Assembly (NCBI GenBank): GCA_036555705.1
Contig: DATBKT010000254.1
Coordinates: 1-15,557, forward strand
From: JARBAU01 sp029237525
Lineage (GTDB): Archaea > Thermoproteota > Nitrososphaeria > Nitrososphaerales > Nitrososphaeraceae
Reading direction: 5' to 3'
DNA: 15,557 nt
The notes below the pieces were generated by a model. The model had not been told where the DNA came from and did not search any database. It was given only the letters and a program-made list of their open reading frames with translations. Positions 1 through 7,499 of this stretch are shown piece after piece. Made by a program: the position numbers and the translations under genes. How positions within the stretch are numbered: the stretch's first letter is position 1; each line of letters begins with the position of its first letter.

Positions 1-1533
1 TTGAGGCTCGCAATTAATAGATGACTGCCCAGAATCCGATGAGTTAATGCCCTCATTTAATAGGCCATTTTGCCCGCCTCCGCTCCTATAATGTGTCGCA
101 TCTGTCGCATCTGTCGCAGTCGGATCTAGGATCAATATCTCGTCTGGGACGTCATAATATATCGTTTGTCTGTCTAGAACTTCTTTGGAAAAATTAAGCC
201 CTCTTTTGGTCTCACTACCGCTTCCGACTTTGAATGGTTCTGCTTTGAATTTTGACTTATAGATAGAGGTTATATGTTTGTGTGAGATCTCGCCATAGTC
301 TACGCTATAAAATGATTCTGGTTTGAATGCGTCGCGACCGTTCATAGCAGCTTTGACTTCGGCCCATATGTTTTCATTATTAAACATGTACGATTTAGAT
401 TCATCGTGTACATCGCTGCTCCTCTTGATCAGATTATTAATTGCCTCCCATAACTTTGATTCAACAGAATTTTTCTTTAACTCGTTTCTTTCGGCTATTA
501 CTCTAGAGAGGGCGCGCCTAATCTCTTCTAATGCCACTGGAGCATCATTTCGACTCCTAAATAGTCGTAATAGTGGCTTGGTGAGCTCAGCATTTCGATG
601 TTTAATATTCAGACTCAGATCAGGGATCATGTCATTGTAATGAATCATTCGAAATGCAAACAGCAGTTTACGCAGATCGATTAATTCATCATGAAGAGGT
701 TTAAACTTTGGATCTCCAGCATTTTTTATCACCTCTTTAATGTTATAGTCAACATCACCAACTATGAACCTGGTGACAAATGATCTATCTAGAATTGCCT
801 TGATCTTTTTATAATCTGGGAGTTCTTCCATTGCGATCCATTTCATACAATAGGTCAGATACGATTCTTGAGTTCTACCAAAAGTCAAGTCAGTTTTAGG
901 TACACTTTCACCTGACGCGTATCCACTTTTGAATATTTTCTGTTTTTCCTTATTATGGCCAATGTCATCCGCCTCGTCTTCTGCAATAGTTTCCTGACAT
1001 TCCTCTATCTCGCCCAAGAATGTGAAATAATTTGGCGCGCTTGCTGACACAATATAGAATACACGGTAACCAAGGTGCTTGTATACCAGCAGGGCTGAAT
1101 TCTTACCACTTCCATTATCCCCTACGAAAATATTAAAGTGAAGGGTAGGAAATTTGTCCTGAAAATAGCTATAGATGGTGTCCGCAGAAAGTCTGGCTAT
1201 CTGATGATCTTCGATATTTACGTATTTTCTATAGATGGCTTTCGTCTTCAAATATAACGAGTCGAATGTTTCGTTTCTAGCTCTCTGAATATACTGTTCA
1301 AACTCCTCAGGCGTTTCATATATGTACGGTAATGGATTATGAATATCTAGACTATCTGCCGGATACAATACCATCCCGGGTCTTTCTAATTCAATTTCAT
1401 GCTTTGGTCGCCCATTTTCGTCCAGTGAAACAAGTGAGGTTTGACCGTCCCGAAATACAATAGATTCGTGTAATGGTAACATCCCATTTCCAGTATATTT
1501 TCTGATCTTAACTTTTTTTTCCGCTTTGAATTT
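1..1533 (-). CDS. P-loop ATPase of an integrated element, main part (partial, runs off left edge)
   Basis: An open frame of about 510 codons on the minus strand has no stop down to position 1, so its C-terminus lies outside the window. It carries a Walker A motif GDNGSGKN (1099-1122) and, about 35 residues later, a Walker B-like TIAEDEADD (964-990), so it should bind and hydrolyse ATP. I recall similar proteins in mobile regions of Nitrososphaeria, where a helicase or replication role is plausible, but nothing here proves it. The C-terminus is hydrophilic with a short Ala-Thr-Asp repeat. The frame is closed upstream by a TGA at 1536-1534 and has no good start there; the first ATG is at 1482. 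Frame -1 relative to the upstream ORF (1865-1386) joins it smoothly at an A-run near 1512, so the two ORFs are probably halves of one protein of more than 620 residues. Confidence 0.8.
91..117 (-). repeat. three 9-bp tandem repeats inside the ATPase gene
   Basis: Three consecutive 9-bp units (ATGTGTCGC, then ATCTGTCGC twice on the plus strand) encode an Ala-Thr-Asp triplet run on the minus strand, in a low-complexity hydrophilic part of the ATPase. Length is a multiple of three, so copy-number change would keep the frame. Confidence 0.7.
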
Positions 1534-1865
1534 TCATTTGCATTAACATCGTATTCTCGTACATCTTCTGACAGGCCACAAACAGCTTCAAAGTTATAAT
1601 TTAATACATCTTCTATGAGTAGAATATGTTCATTGTTAACTCTGCTTTGCTTTAATTTTTTGACCAGTACATCTACAGTCTCACGCCATTTTGGTCCTTC
1701 GTAGATCGGCGATATAATCTGCTTTTGCTTATAGACGTGATTCAATTTTAGAAATAGATTATTAGTTCGATTATCCTTCCTAAAATATACCACTATTCCA
1801 AGCTGCTTTATTTCATCCGTTAATTCCAGATCAATAAATCTTTCAGCTTCAGTATTTGATGACAT
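1386..1865 (-). CDS. N-terminal half of the split P-loop ATPase (frame 0)
   Basis: Read from ATG 1865 this frame encodes 159 residues. The first ~118 look like a normal charged alpha/beta domain without a recognised motif. From the A-run at 1513-1520 onward the composition changes, and the tail to the stop at 1388-1386 has the look of out-of-frame sequence. In the -1 frame from the same point a natural sequence continues (KVKIRKYTGNGMLPLHESIV...), leading into the Walker A ATPase. I chose ATG 1865 over the TTG at 1883 because an AAGG-type ribosome-binding site lies about 8 bases before it. It lies about 35 bases downstream of the Cys/His-rich protein, in the same direction, and is likely co-transcribed with it. 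It could be a programmed-frameshift gene, a transcriptional-slippage gene, a fresh pseudogene or an assembly error in a homopolymer. Confidence 0.65.
   Translation of the reverse strand: MSSNTEAERFIDLELTDEIKQLGIVVYFRKDNRTNNLFLKLNHVYKQKQIISPIYEGPKWRETVDVLVKKLKQSRVNNEHILLIEDVLNYNFEAVCGLSEDVREYDVNANENSKRKKKLRSENILEMGCYHYTNLLYFGTVKPHLFHWTKMGDQSMKLN
1512..1520 (-). promoter_or_regulatory. candidate -1 frameshift / slippage site (A8G)
   Basis: On the coding strand eight A are followed by G. In the frame of the upstream ORF this reads CGG AAA AAA AAG, so the heptamer A AAA AAG (1518-1512) has exactly the X XXY YYZ phasing of a -1 slippery site. A -1 slip makes the next codon GTT (1512-1510) and enters the ATPase frame. 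No convincing downstream stem-loop was seen by eye. An A8 run could also promote RNA polymerase slippage. Confidence 0.5.
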
Positions 1866-1899
1866 ATTACAAACCTTTTTCAAATTGCTCGTGACTGGA

Positions 1900-2163
1900 T
1901 CAAGCTTTATGACCGGTCTTAGAGGCCCGATCTAAATGCTTATTTTCATCTTCAGCTAGTATATGATCAGTGTCGTAGTCTTTGTTTGTAGAATTCAAAG
2001 AATGTGGCGCGCGCAAATTGGCGTTAGATTCCGGGTGCCCAACCTGTTCTAACACCTTTTCATTTATCTTATGACATTCGTGCATGCACTGCAGACGGTG
2101 ATTGAATGCTTTATTGACATAAAATCCGGTACAATCAGAACATTTTTCAGTTAAACATTCCAT
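1900..2163 (-). CDS. small Cys/His-rich, probably zinc-binding protein (87 aa)
   Basis: The N-terminal third is packed with potential metal ligands: C3, C8, C11, H22, C26, H28, C30 and H31, a spacing that suggests one zinc site or a small treble-clef/zinc-ribbon fold. The C-terminal half is charged and probably disordered. I do not recognise a named family. It starts at ATG 2163; a TATA-like GAATAATATTG lies about 25 bases upstream, which would give a nearly leaderless transcript starting inside the 3' end of the preceding small gene. It is followed after ~35 bases by the split ATPase and is likely in the same operon. A role as DNA- or protein-binding accessory of the element is inference from context. 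Confidence 0.65.
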   Translation of the reverse strand: MECLTEKCSDCTGFYVNKAFNHRLQCMHECHKINEKVLEQVGHPESNANLRAPHSLNSTNKDYDTDHILAEDENKHLDRASKTGHKA

Positions 2164-2185
2164 TATTGTATCGATTTGAACAATA

Positions 2186-2344
2186 TTATTCGCCGTCTCC
2201 TATTTCACCTCGTAATGCTGCCCTAGGAACCACCTTAAGGACGTTCGTTATCACATCGTTAAAGCTCTCTCCAGTACTGCCTAGTTGCTTCAATATGTTG
2301 TAGTTCGTTTCTGATATGATGATATTCTTAAACCTTGATATCAT
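2186..2344 (-). CDS. ribbon-helix-helix / VapB-like small protein (52 aa)
   Basis: ATG 2344 opens a 53-codon frame ending in TAA at 2188-2186. The product begins MISRFKNIIISETNYNILKQ and continues through a GSTGESFNDVITNVL stretch. This is the archaeal antitoxin-like pattern of a short beta strand, then S-x-x-x-Y-x-x-L, then G-x-S-x-x-D-V-I, typical of VapB/RHH-type proteins of 50-90 residues. Such proteins bind operator DNA as dimers and often neutralise a toxin. No PIN-domain or other toxin lies beside it, so here it may be an orphan antitoxin or the regulator of the element. A TATA element centred near 2371 is about 26 bases upstream, predicting a leaderless transcript. The gene is likely first in the operon with the Cys/His-rich protein and the ATPase. 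Confidence 0.72.
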   Translation of the reverse strand: MISRFKNIIISETNYNILKQLGSTGESFNDVITNVLKVVPRAALRGEIGDGE

Positions 2345-2366
2345 ACAGATTATATATCTTCGGCAT

Positions 2367-2375
2367 GATATAAAT
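2367..2375. promoter_or_regulatory. shared TATA box of two divergent leaderless promoters
   Basis: GATATAAAT on the plus strand reads ATTTATATC on the minus strand, so both strands resemble the archaeal TATA consensus. Its centre (about 2371) lies ~27 bases from the ATG of the RHH gene at 2344 (minus) and ~30 bases from the TTG of the winged-helix gene at 2401 (plus). Both spacings fit leaderless starts. A second AT-rich stretch at 2349-2358 could contribute. Confidence 0.45.
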
Positions 2376-2400
2376 TCCGAAGAATCCTTTACTCTCGAGG

Positions 2401-3264
2401 TTGAAGAGTAAAAGTAATGTAAAAAGAGATCATTCCTTGGGTACGCTCAATAAGAACAAGATTTGGAACATTATACCGGGGCTCTGCCAGAAAAAAGGAT
2501 TTGAAAACGGAATTACACTTACAGACATTTTAAAAGAATCGAAAGCTAAATTTCCCCCTAATGGGTATAGTAAGCCAACTATTATCAAAGCATTAAAAAA
2601 ATTTGAAGCAGATGATAGACTTCTTAAAATTAAGAGTAGGTATTTCCTCGTAGATATATTTGAGGATGACGGCTGGTCAATTTTCGGAAGATATCTCAAC
2701 TTCTTATTACTAAATAAGACCTTTCATAACAAGACGGTAGATGTAACAAGGATTAGCCATCCCGACCCTGAAAGAGATCTAGGAGAGATATCCCTGCAAT
2801 TTTCAAATTTTATTGGTATTTTTGTTTTATACATATTAATAGAGGCAATGCGCCCAACCCGAAAGCTTGTCCCACGGCCATTGAGAATAGATAAGGCGCT
2901 AAGTTTTATCCAAACTGCGATGCCGCACAAGGATCTACTTACAGCGTTTCTAAAATTCCTGCCCCCGATACATAATAAGGACATCGTTCTAGGTGCAGAA
3001 ATAAGAAGAGATAGAATTAATAAGTTTTCCAATGCCTTCAGATATATCTATCCATCTATTCACGAAACTTTAGAAGGAGGATATATTCAGTATTTTAAAA
3101 ATTGTTATTTGGATATCCAGGATAAAAATTTTGACCACGTTTGGAAAAACGATATCCAGGATGCTAAATGTGACCACGTTTGGAAAAAGACTTTCTTTCA
3201 TAAGTTAGGGAGATGGTATTATAGCTGTACCAGATGTACCAACGTGGTGAACTCGCGTCCATAG
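2401..3264 (+). CDS. winged-helix protein with C-terminal Cys/His motif (287 aa)
   Basis: Residues ~27-86 form a winged-helix-like segment: a helix, then a turn and recognition helix around YSKPTIIKALKKFEADDRL, then a wing ending in SRYFLVD. The middle (about 90-235) is helical and unrecognised. The C-terminus has a possible zinc knuckle, C257-x-H259 and C276-x2-C279, with a conserved-looking HVWKK. Just before it lies a 13-residue tandem duplication (238-250 and 251-263) whose first copy has Phe where the second has Cys257. TTG 2401 is the only workable start, since a stop in frame lies at 2371-2373 and a TATA box sits ~30 bases upstream. It is divergent from the RHH operon and convergent with the recombinase, only 8 bases apart. 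A role as transcription regulator or DNA-binding protein of the element is inferred. Confidence 0.75.
   Translation: MKSKSNVKRDHSLGTLNKNKIWNIIPGLCQKKGFENGITLTDILKESKAKFPPNGYSKPTIIKALKKFEADDRLLKIKSRYFLVDIFEDDGWSIFGRYLNFLLLNKTFHNKTVDVTRISHPDPERDLGEISLQFSNFIGIFVLYILIEAMRPTRKLVPRPLRIDKALSFIQTAMPHKDLLTAFLKFLPPIHNKDIVLGAEIRRDRINKFSNAFRYIYPSIHETLEGGYIQYFKNCYLDIQDKNFDHVWKNDIQDAKCDHVWKKTFFHKLGRWYYSCTRCTNVVNSRP
3112..3189 (+). repeat. 39-bp tandem duplication in the winged-helix gene
   Basis: Units 3112-3150 and 3151-3189 agree in 33 of 39 bases and are in frame. They encode DIQDKNFDHVWKN and DIQDAKCDHVWKK. Most differences cluster in the three codons before Asp-His, including the one that turns Cys into Phe, so the duplication is not brand new. 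Confidence 0.85.
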
Positions 3265-3272
3265 TCAACAAA

Positions 3273-4784
3273 CTAACTTGCGGTACTGTCATTCTCGTAT
3301 ATACCACTGTGATACAACTGCTTAGCGAATTCGACTCTATTCTTACCATCCATGTTCCCAAGAGCTGTGATTAGCGCGCGCATCTGAGATTGCATTGTAT
3401 TGAATTGTCCTTCTATAACAGTCAGTTTATCTTCCTTCTTCTTCTGCTCGTCTAACGTTTCATTGTATGCATCATAGGTCAATACCATTCTGCAATGCGC
3501 GCAGAATTTAGCATCTTGAGTATTGCCTTCATTACAGTTTGGGCATAGTTTAGGATTTAGTGTATTTATTGGAATGTTATCCTTTGTAACAATCCCATAT
3601 GCTTCGAGTAATGATTCTGAAGATTCATTTCCAAAATAGTGAATGTATTTCTGGGCCATATTGCTATTCGTTGACCAGCCCGCATGTTGATTTAACGTAT
3701 GCAATTTTAACTTGGTAGATTTTTCAGTAAGCGCTGAATGTCTTCTAATATATGGATTGAATGGTTTTGTAAGTAAGACTTTGATTTTCTCTTTATCTTC
3801 ATTTGGTACAGTAGGATCTGTTAATATCTTAGGAAAGAATTCTTCTTTATAGCTTTTGTATATCGTATAAATTCCGCTAGTAGTGAGTTCTTTACCCATA
3901 CTATGTCTGCTCATGCCGATAAAAAGCGGCGAGTTTGGATTATTACGACTTGGATGATTTGACAACCATTCTTTGATATAGGGAATGGATTGAATTAGCG
4001 GTATATGCCTACTTCCGGTTTTTCCATTGACTAGTACTTCCGCGTACTGCCTGTTTCCTGAAGCCTTGAATATGACATCTTTTATTTTTAGACTCAATAT
4101 CTCATGAGGGCGCGCTGATAAATCTCTAGCCATAGTGTGATAACATCTATTACGCTTGTTTGTAACCCATTTCAAAAATAATAGATCATCCTCCTGAGTC
4201 CACAGATCAGAGGGCTTGTAACAACTAATCTCTTTTCTGCGCAATTGAGGAATGCCCATTATACATTCAGGCCTGTTTTCTTGTGAAGATAATTCGTTTC
4301 TTTTCTTAGGATTAGTGATATTAGGATAGTATAACCATTTGAAAAACCTGAATAATATTATACATCTGATATTATAACTGCCAATCCATTTGTGTAATGG
4401 ATCTTCATTTTCAGGCTTGCGATTTTTGTCTAGACAGGAAAGAAGATCATCCCGTGTCATACCAATAAATTTTTTGTCAAGTCCAACTGCTCTTGATAAT
4501 TCCGAAAGAAACTGAATTGTATATCTAACATAGTTATATCTTGGATTAATTTCTCTTTTCATTGCAATAATATATTCACATACTATCACGGCATTTTCTA
4601 TTGATAGTCTGTTTCTGTCTCTAAGGATTAATTCGGGTAATTTTCCTGTAAAGCCTTCTGTTGTTAGAAGTATTTTCCTTGCCAGTATTTCATCATTTAT
4701 TGCCACTGATTCTCTTATCGTTACTGTGCCAGCTGCTGACTTATTTTTAATATCTATAGTCTTGTCGTTTACCTTGCTGACCAC
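3273..4784 (-). CDS. tyrosine recombinase / integrase with C-terminal zinc ribbon (503 aa)
   Basis: A site-specific recombinase of the phage-integrase (tyrosine) family. Visible catalytic elements are Arg225 in SARPHEIL, Lys255 in NGKTGSRH, the RRHS box (R348-H349), His367 in QHAGW and the nucleophile Tyr380 in KYIHYFG. The usual first His of H-x-x-R is Tyr345. Residues ~50-180 form the helical core-binding domain. After the catalytic domain comes a zinc ribbon with C414-x2-C417 and C428-x2-C431, then a charged, probably coiled-coil segment (~441-475). Its length exceeds simple Xer-type enzymes (~300) because of these additions. The start is GTG 4784: the in-frame triplet three codons upstream is a stop and the nearby ATG at 4786 is out of frame. 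It probably integrates or excises the element carrying the neighbouring ATPase. No attachment site or tRNA gene was found beside it. Confidence 0.92.
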   Translation of the reverse strand: MVSKVNDKTIDIKNKSAAGTVTIRESVAINDEILARKILLTTEGFTGKLPELILRDRNRLSIENAVIVCEYIIAMKREINPRYNYVRYTIQFLSELSRAVGLDKKFIGMTRDDLLSCLDKNRKPENEDPLHKWIGSYNIRCIILFRFFKWLYYPNITNPKKRNELSSQENRPECIMGIPQLRRKEISCYKPSDLWTQEDDLLFLKWVTNKRNRCYHTMARDLSARPHEILSLKIKDVIFKASGNRQYAEVLVNGKTGSRHIPLIQSIPYIKEWLSNHPSRNNPNSPLFIGMSRHSMGKELTTSGIYTIYKSYKEEFFPKILTDPTVPNEDKEKIKVLLTKPFNPYIRRHSALTEKSTKLKLHTLNQHAGWSTNSNMAQKYIHYFGNESSESLLEAYGIVTKDNIPINTLNPKLCPNCNEGNTQDAKFCAHCRMVLTYDAYNETLDEQKKKEDKLTVIEGQFNTMQSQMRALITALGNMDGKNRVEFAKQLYHSGIYENDSTAS

Positions 4785-5248
4785 ATTGATTTAATAAACT
4801 AGAATATTAATAATCCTTTGTATGAGAGAGTATTATTGTTGTATAATCCAAGCTCTGGCGCTCAAAAACTATACGGATGAAAGCACTTCCTCGTTTCATA
4901 TCTATTCCTCTAACAATTATGATGTACTTGCTCGAGCTTTTTCAAGTTCATATCAATTTAACATACATTATTCAATATTTTTGGAGAGGCTATTCGACGT
5001 ACCTTGATACTCGTTCAATAATAGGCAACGCCTCGGGATCATCGGAAGAACCTATCTAAAGTTGATCAGACATGGATTGTAAAATCTGGTAAAATCTTTG
5101 GAAAAACTCAGGGGGAAAAATAAGAAATCTCTCGTATACCGTTAGTTATAATTGAGATTTGATCAAAATAACAGGTTTAGGGAAATTATATCAATACTTT
5201 GAATATATGTTTTCAGCATAGAATAATAACTATGCAGAACATAGAAGA
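4785..5248. other. intergenic, no supported gene
   Basis: AT-rich sequence between the recombinase and the PHA synthase remnant. Short open frames on the plus strand (4822-5059) show no domain and overlap each other in different frames. The final ~80 bases may hold further decayed 5' sequence of the synthase. No tRNA, and no att-like direct repeat recognised. Confidence 0.5.
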
Positions 5249-5889
5249 GATATATTTTACCGTACTCCTTCACAAAAGATTTGTGAGTTAGAAACATATT
5301 CACCATTTCGTTATGAAAAACCATCTTTACTTGACTCAAATGAAGAATGGCCAGATACATAGTCTTGGCAATGTAAAGAAAAATATAACCTCTCCTGTGA
5401 TTGTAATTTATGCATCCATAAACAGACACTATATCTTAGATCTTCTACCTGGAATAGGTGTAGTACGGAATTTACTGTTTCAAGGACTGAATATCTATGC
5501 CCCAGATTGGGGAACTCCTTCAGTCTATGACAGAACATTAACTGTTGGCCACTTTGTAAATAGATATATCGACAGTTCTATCGATATCATAAGACGAATC
5601 ACAAAATCTATTAGGGTCTCTGCTTGGCTATTGTTGAAGAGGCGATCTTATACTTATGTACTTTGCCTCACATCCTGAAAAAGTGAAAAGTCTAATAACT
5701 ATTGCTACACCAGGAGATTTTGCTCTCTACAGCTCCTTTCTCTACGGACAAGGTCAATAAACGAAGAATGGATTTTAGATACTTGGGATTTTACCTGGCA
5801 GTCAGCTGAATTCAGCTTTTAATCTCAGAAGACCAATAGAATATGGTCATAAGTATTGCTCTCAACGATGTATTGACAGAGAGCCATGA
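5249..5889 (+). pseudogene. phaC: class III poly(3-hydroxyalkanoate) synthase PhaC, decayed
   Basis: Three frames together give a recognisable PHA synthase, the enzyme that polymerises hydroxyacyl-CoA on polyester granules. Frame A (from ~5249) gives YRTPSQKICELETYSPFRYE. Frame B (5313-5678) gives IVIYASINRHYILDLLPG, a DWGTPS motif and the HFVNRY block. Frame C (from ~5623) gives the catalytic lipase box GYC (Cys at 5632-5634), then HPEKVKSLITIATPGDF, and further on PGSQLNSAFNLRRPIEYGHK. Lesions include frame changes before ~5380 and at ~5620, a TGA (5635-5637) where Trp is usual directly after the active-site Cys, a TAA at 5758-5760 and a TGA at 5887-5889. The C-terminal third with the catalytic Asp and His is missing or unrecognisable. 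Nitrososphaeria commonly carry phaC/phaE, so a functional copy may exist elsewhere. Confidence 0.85.
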
Positions 5890-6262
5890 AATAGATCAAT
5901 TCGAATTTAAATCCGGACACGTGGTCTGATGATTGGAAAAAAGGTGCGCCAAGAACTATGGCCGAAGATGGCAGACTGGATAAAGAACACTCATAAACAT
6001 TGGACTGCAGTGTGGCTAGTTTATTTTATTAAGTTATAGCTACTATTGTACTAGGGATACATACTCGGACATCTTGATCAAATAAAAATAAGTCAAATCC
6101 TAATCCGTGGAGGTAACATCTGCTCATATCAAATAAGAGTGCGGTATTACCAAACTAACTTGAAAGTCTAATCGTGTTAGGTTGAGATTATGCCTGAAAT
6201 TAAATCCTATATAGATATGTTCGAATTTAGATATTTGTTCATAAATCATAGATATAATATTA
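5890..6262. other. intergenic, possible further synthase debris
   Basis: A stretch at ~5915-5996 reads as an open frame containing DTWSDDWKKGAPRTMAED but ends in a stop and matches no family I recognise. The remainder is AT-rich with nothing supported, up to the stop of the oxidoreductase gene on the other strand. Confidence 0.4.
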
Positions 6263-7357
6263 CTAATATCTTATATTTCCAGTTCTTCCCTGAAAATAAG
6301 GCAGAATTTTTTTTCCAAATTCTCGAATAAATTTCATCTCATCTGGACTTGTACTATGTACGTACACTCTAGTGAAACCGACAGCGAAATATTCCTCTAT
6401 CGACTTGAAACAATCTTCAATTGACGTAGTTATTTCTATAGATTCCTTCAACATTTTATTAGATACTTGCATGTTTGCGTTTTGTTCTAGTTTTCTAGGG
6501 TCGCTTATATTCGCATTAAACGCATTATCCAATAATGTGGCGCTCCAAAATTTTGAAGAATCACAAGCCTTTTCATAATCGTCCGAATAAGATATTTTGT
6601 ATTCCGCAATCTTCTCCTTAGGTTTCCTATTCTTATCCATCACATTTGGATCATCTTTTATTGATCTTTCAAAAACATCGATAATATTCCGTGAGTCCTT
6701 TGCTTTCAAAAATGTTATCATACCATCAGAGTACTCGGCTGCTGCCTTTGCAGATTTGGGTCCTGCTGCAGCAATAAAGATTGGTATATGACTCACTGGC
6801 GGAGAGTACAGTTTGGCATTACGAATCAAAAAATAGTCGCCTTTAAAGTGTACAAAGCCCTCTGTTTTGTTTGATTTATTATGGTTATTTATTTCAGGAT
6901 ACCAAAGTTTGTCAATAATCTGTGCCGCTTCAATTACCTTGCCTAGTCTAACCTTTTGACTTGGCCAATCAAATCCTAGAGGTACCTCATTCATAGATTC
7001 GCCAGTACCCATCCCCAATCCTATTCTACCAGGATATAAAATATCAAGTGAAGCAAAGGCCTGCGCTATTATTGCAGGATGATATCTGTACACTGGAGCC
7101 GTAACACCCGTAACAAATTGCATACTTTTTGTCCTTTCTGCGGCTGCAGCAATCCATACCCAGACAAAGTTACCATGTGCATAGTCGTGCCACCAAGGAT
7201 GAAAGTGATCACTTGTCATAGTTGTTTTGAAGCCATACCTTTCAGCTTCGGTCACAAACCTTAACAAATCATGCATGGAATATTGTTCATGGGCGGCCCA
7301 ATAGCCTAGCGATTTATCATTAGAACCTTGGATAGGTGCTCTGGGATCTGGAGACAA
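6263..7357 (-). CDS. F420-dependent LLM-class oxidoreductase, FGD-like (364 aa)
   Basis: A luciferase-like TIM-barrel enzyme close in pattern to F420-dependent glucose-6-phosphate dehydrogenase. The motif TSDHFHPWWH holds His51 and Trp55, and GTGESMNE holds Glu120. These match in kind and spacing (His to Glu 69 residues) the FGD1 active-site residues His40, Trp44 and Glu109. Also typical are TAPVYRYHPAIIAQAFASL and the ARTI-like IFIAAAGPKSA block. It should transfer hydride between coenzyme F420 and an organic substrate. The substrate cannot be named: the C-terminal region that holds the sugar-phosphate ligands in FGD1 is divergent. TTG 7357 is the only in-frame start near a normal N-terminus, with a stop two codons upstream; a TATA-like ATTATAAG (~7375-7382) is ~22 bases before it, suggesting a leaderless transcript. 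An ATG at 7366 is out of frame. Confidence 0.9.
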   Translation of the reverse strand: MSPDPRAPIQGSNDKSLGYWAAHEQYSMHDLLRFVTEAERYGFKTTMTSDHFHPWWHDYAHGNFVWVWIAAAAERTKSMQFVTGVTAPVYRYHPAIIAQAFASLDILYPGRIGLGMGTGESMNEVPLGFDWPSQKVRLGKVIEAAQIIDKLWYPEINNHNKSNKTEGFVHFKGDYFLIRNAKLYSPPVSHIPIFIAAAGPKSAKAAAEYSDGMITFLKAKDSRNIIDVFERSIKDDPNVMDKNRKPKEKIAEYKISYSDDYEKACDSSKFWSATLLDNAFNANISDPRKLEQNANMQVSNKMLKESIEITTSIEDCFKSIEEYFAVGFTRVYVHSTSPDEMKFIREFGKKILPYFQGRTGNIRY

Positions 7358-7373
7358 TAGTCATCTGACACTC

Positions 7374-7383
7374 TTATAATCTA
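7374..7383 (-). promoter_or_regulatory. TATA-like box of the F420 oxidoreductase gene
   Basis: Minus-strand GATTATAAG about 22 bases upstream of TTG 7357, a distance compatible with an archaeal leaderless start. Weak by itself; supported only by position. Confidence 0.35.
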
Positions 7384-7499
7384 AGGGTTGAAAAGTGTTG
7401 TTACGAGAATATATAATTCCGTAGATTATTGCTGTACATAAGGAAAACTATCCTACTAATTTTGGTTTTTCGAACCCCATTCTGACAATTACTGGGTTT

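Noticed and set aside
323..640. 105-codon plus-strand ORF
   Set aside because: It lies fully opposite the ATPase frame on the minus strand, which has Walker motifs and is far longer.
2430..3032. Minus-strand ORFs within the winged-helix gene
   Set aside because: Antisense shadows of a gene with a recognisable domain; no start signals of their own.
5163..5538. Minus-strand ORFs over the PHA synthase remnant
   Set aside because: The opposite strand carries clear PhaC sequence; these are shadows.
6372..7264. Plus-strand ORFs within the F420 oxidoreductase
   Set aside because: Antisense shadows of a well-recognised enzyme.
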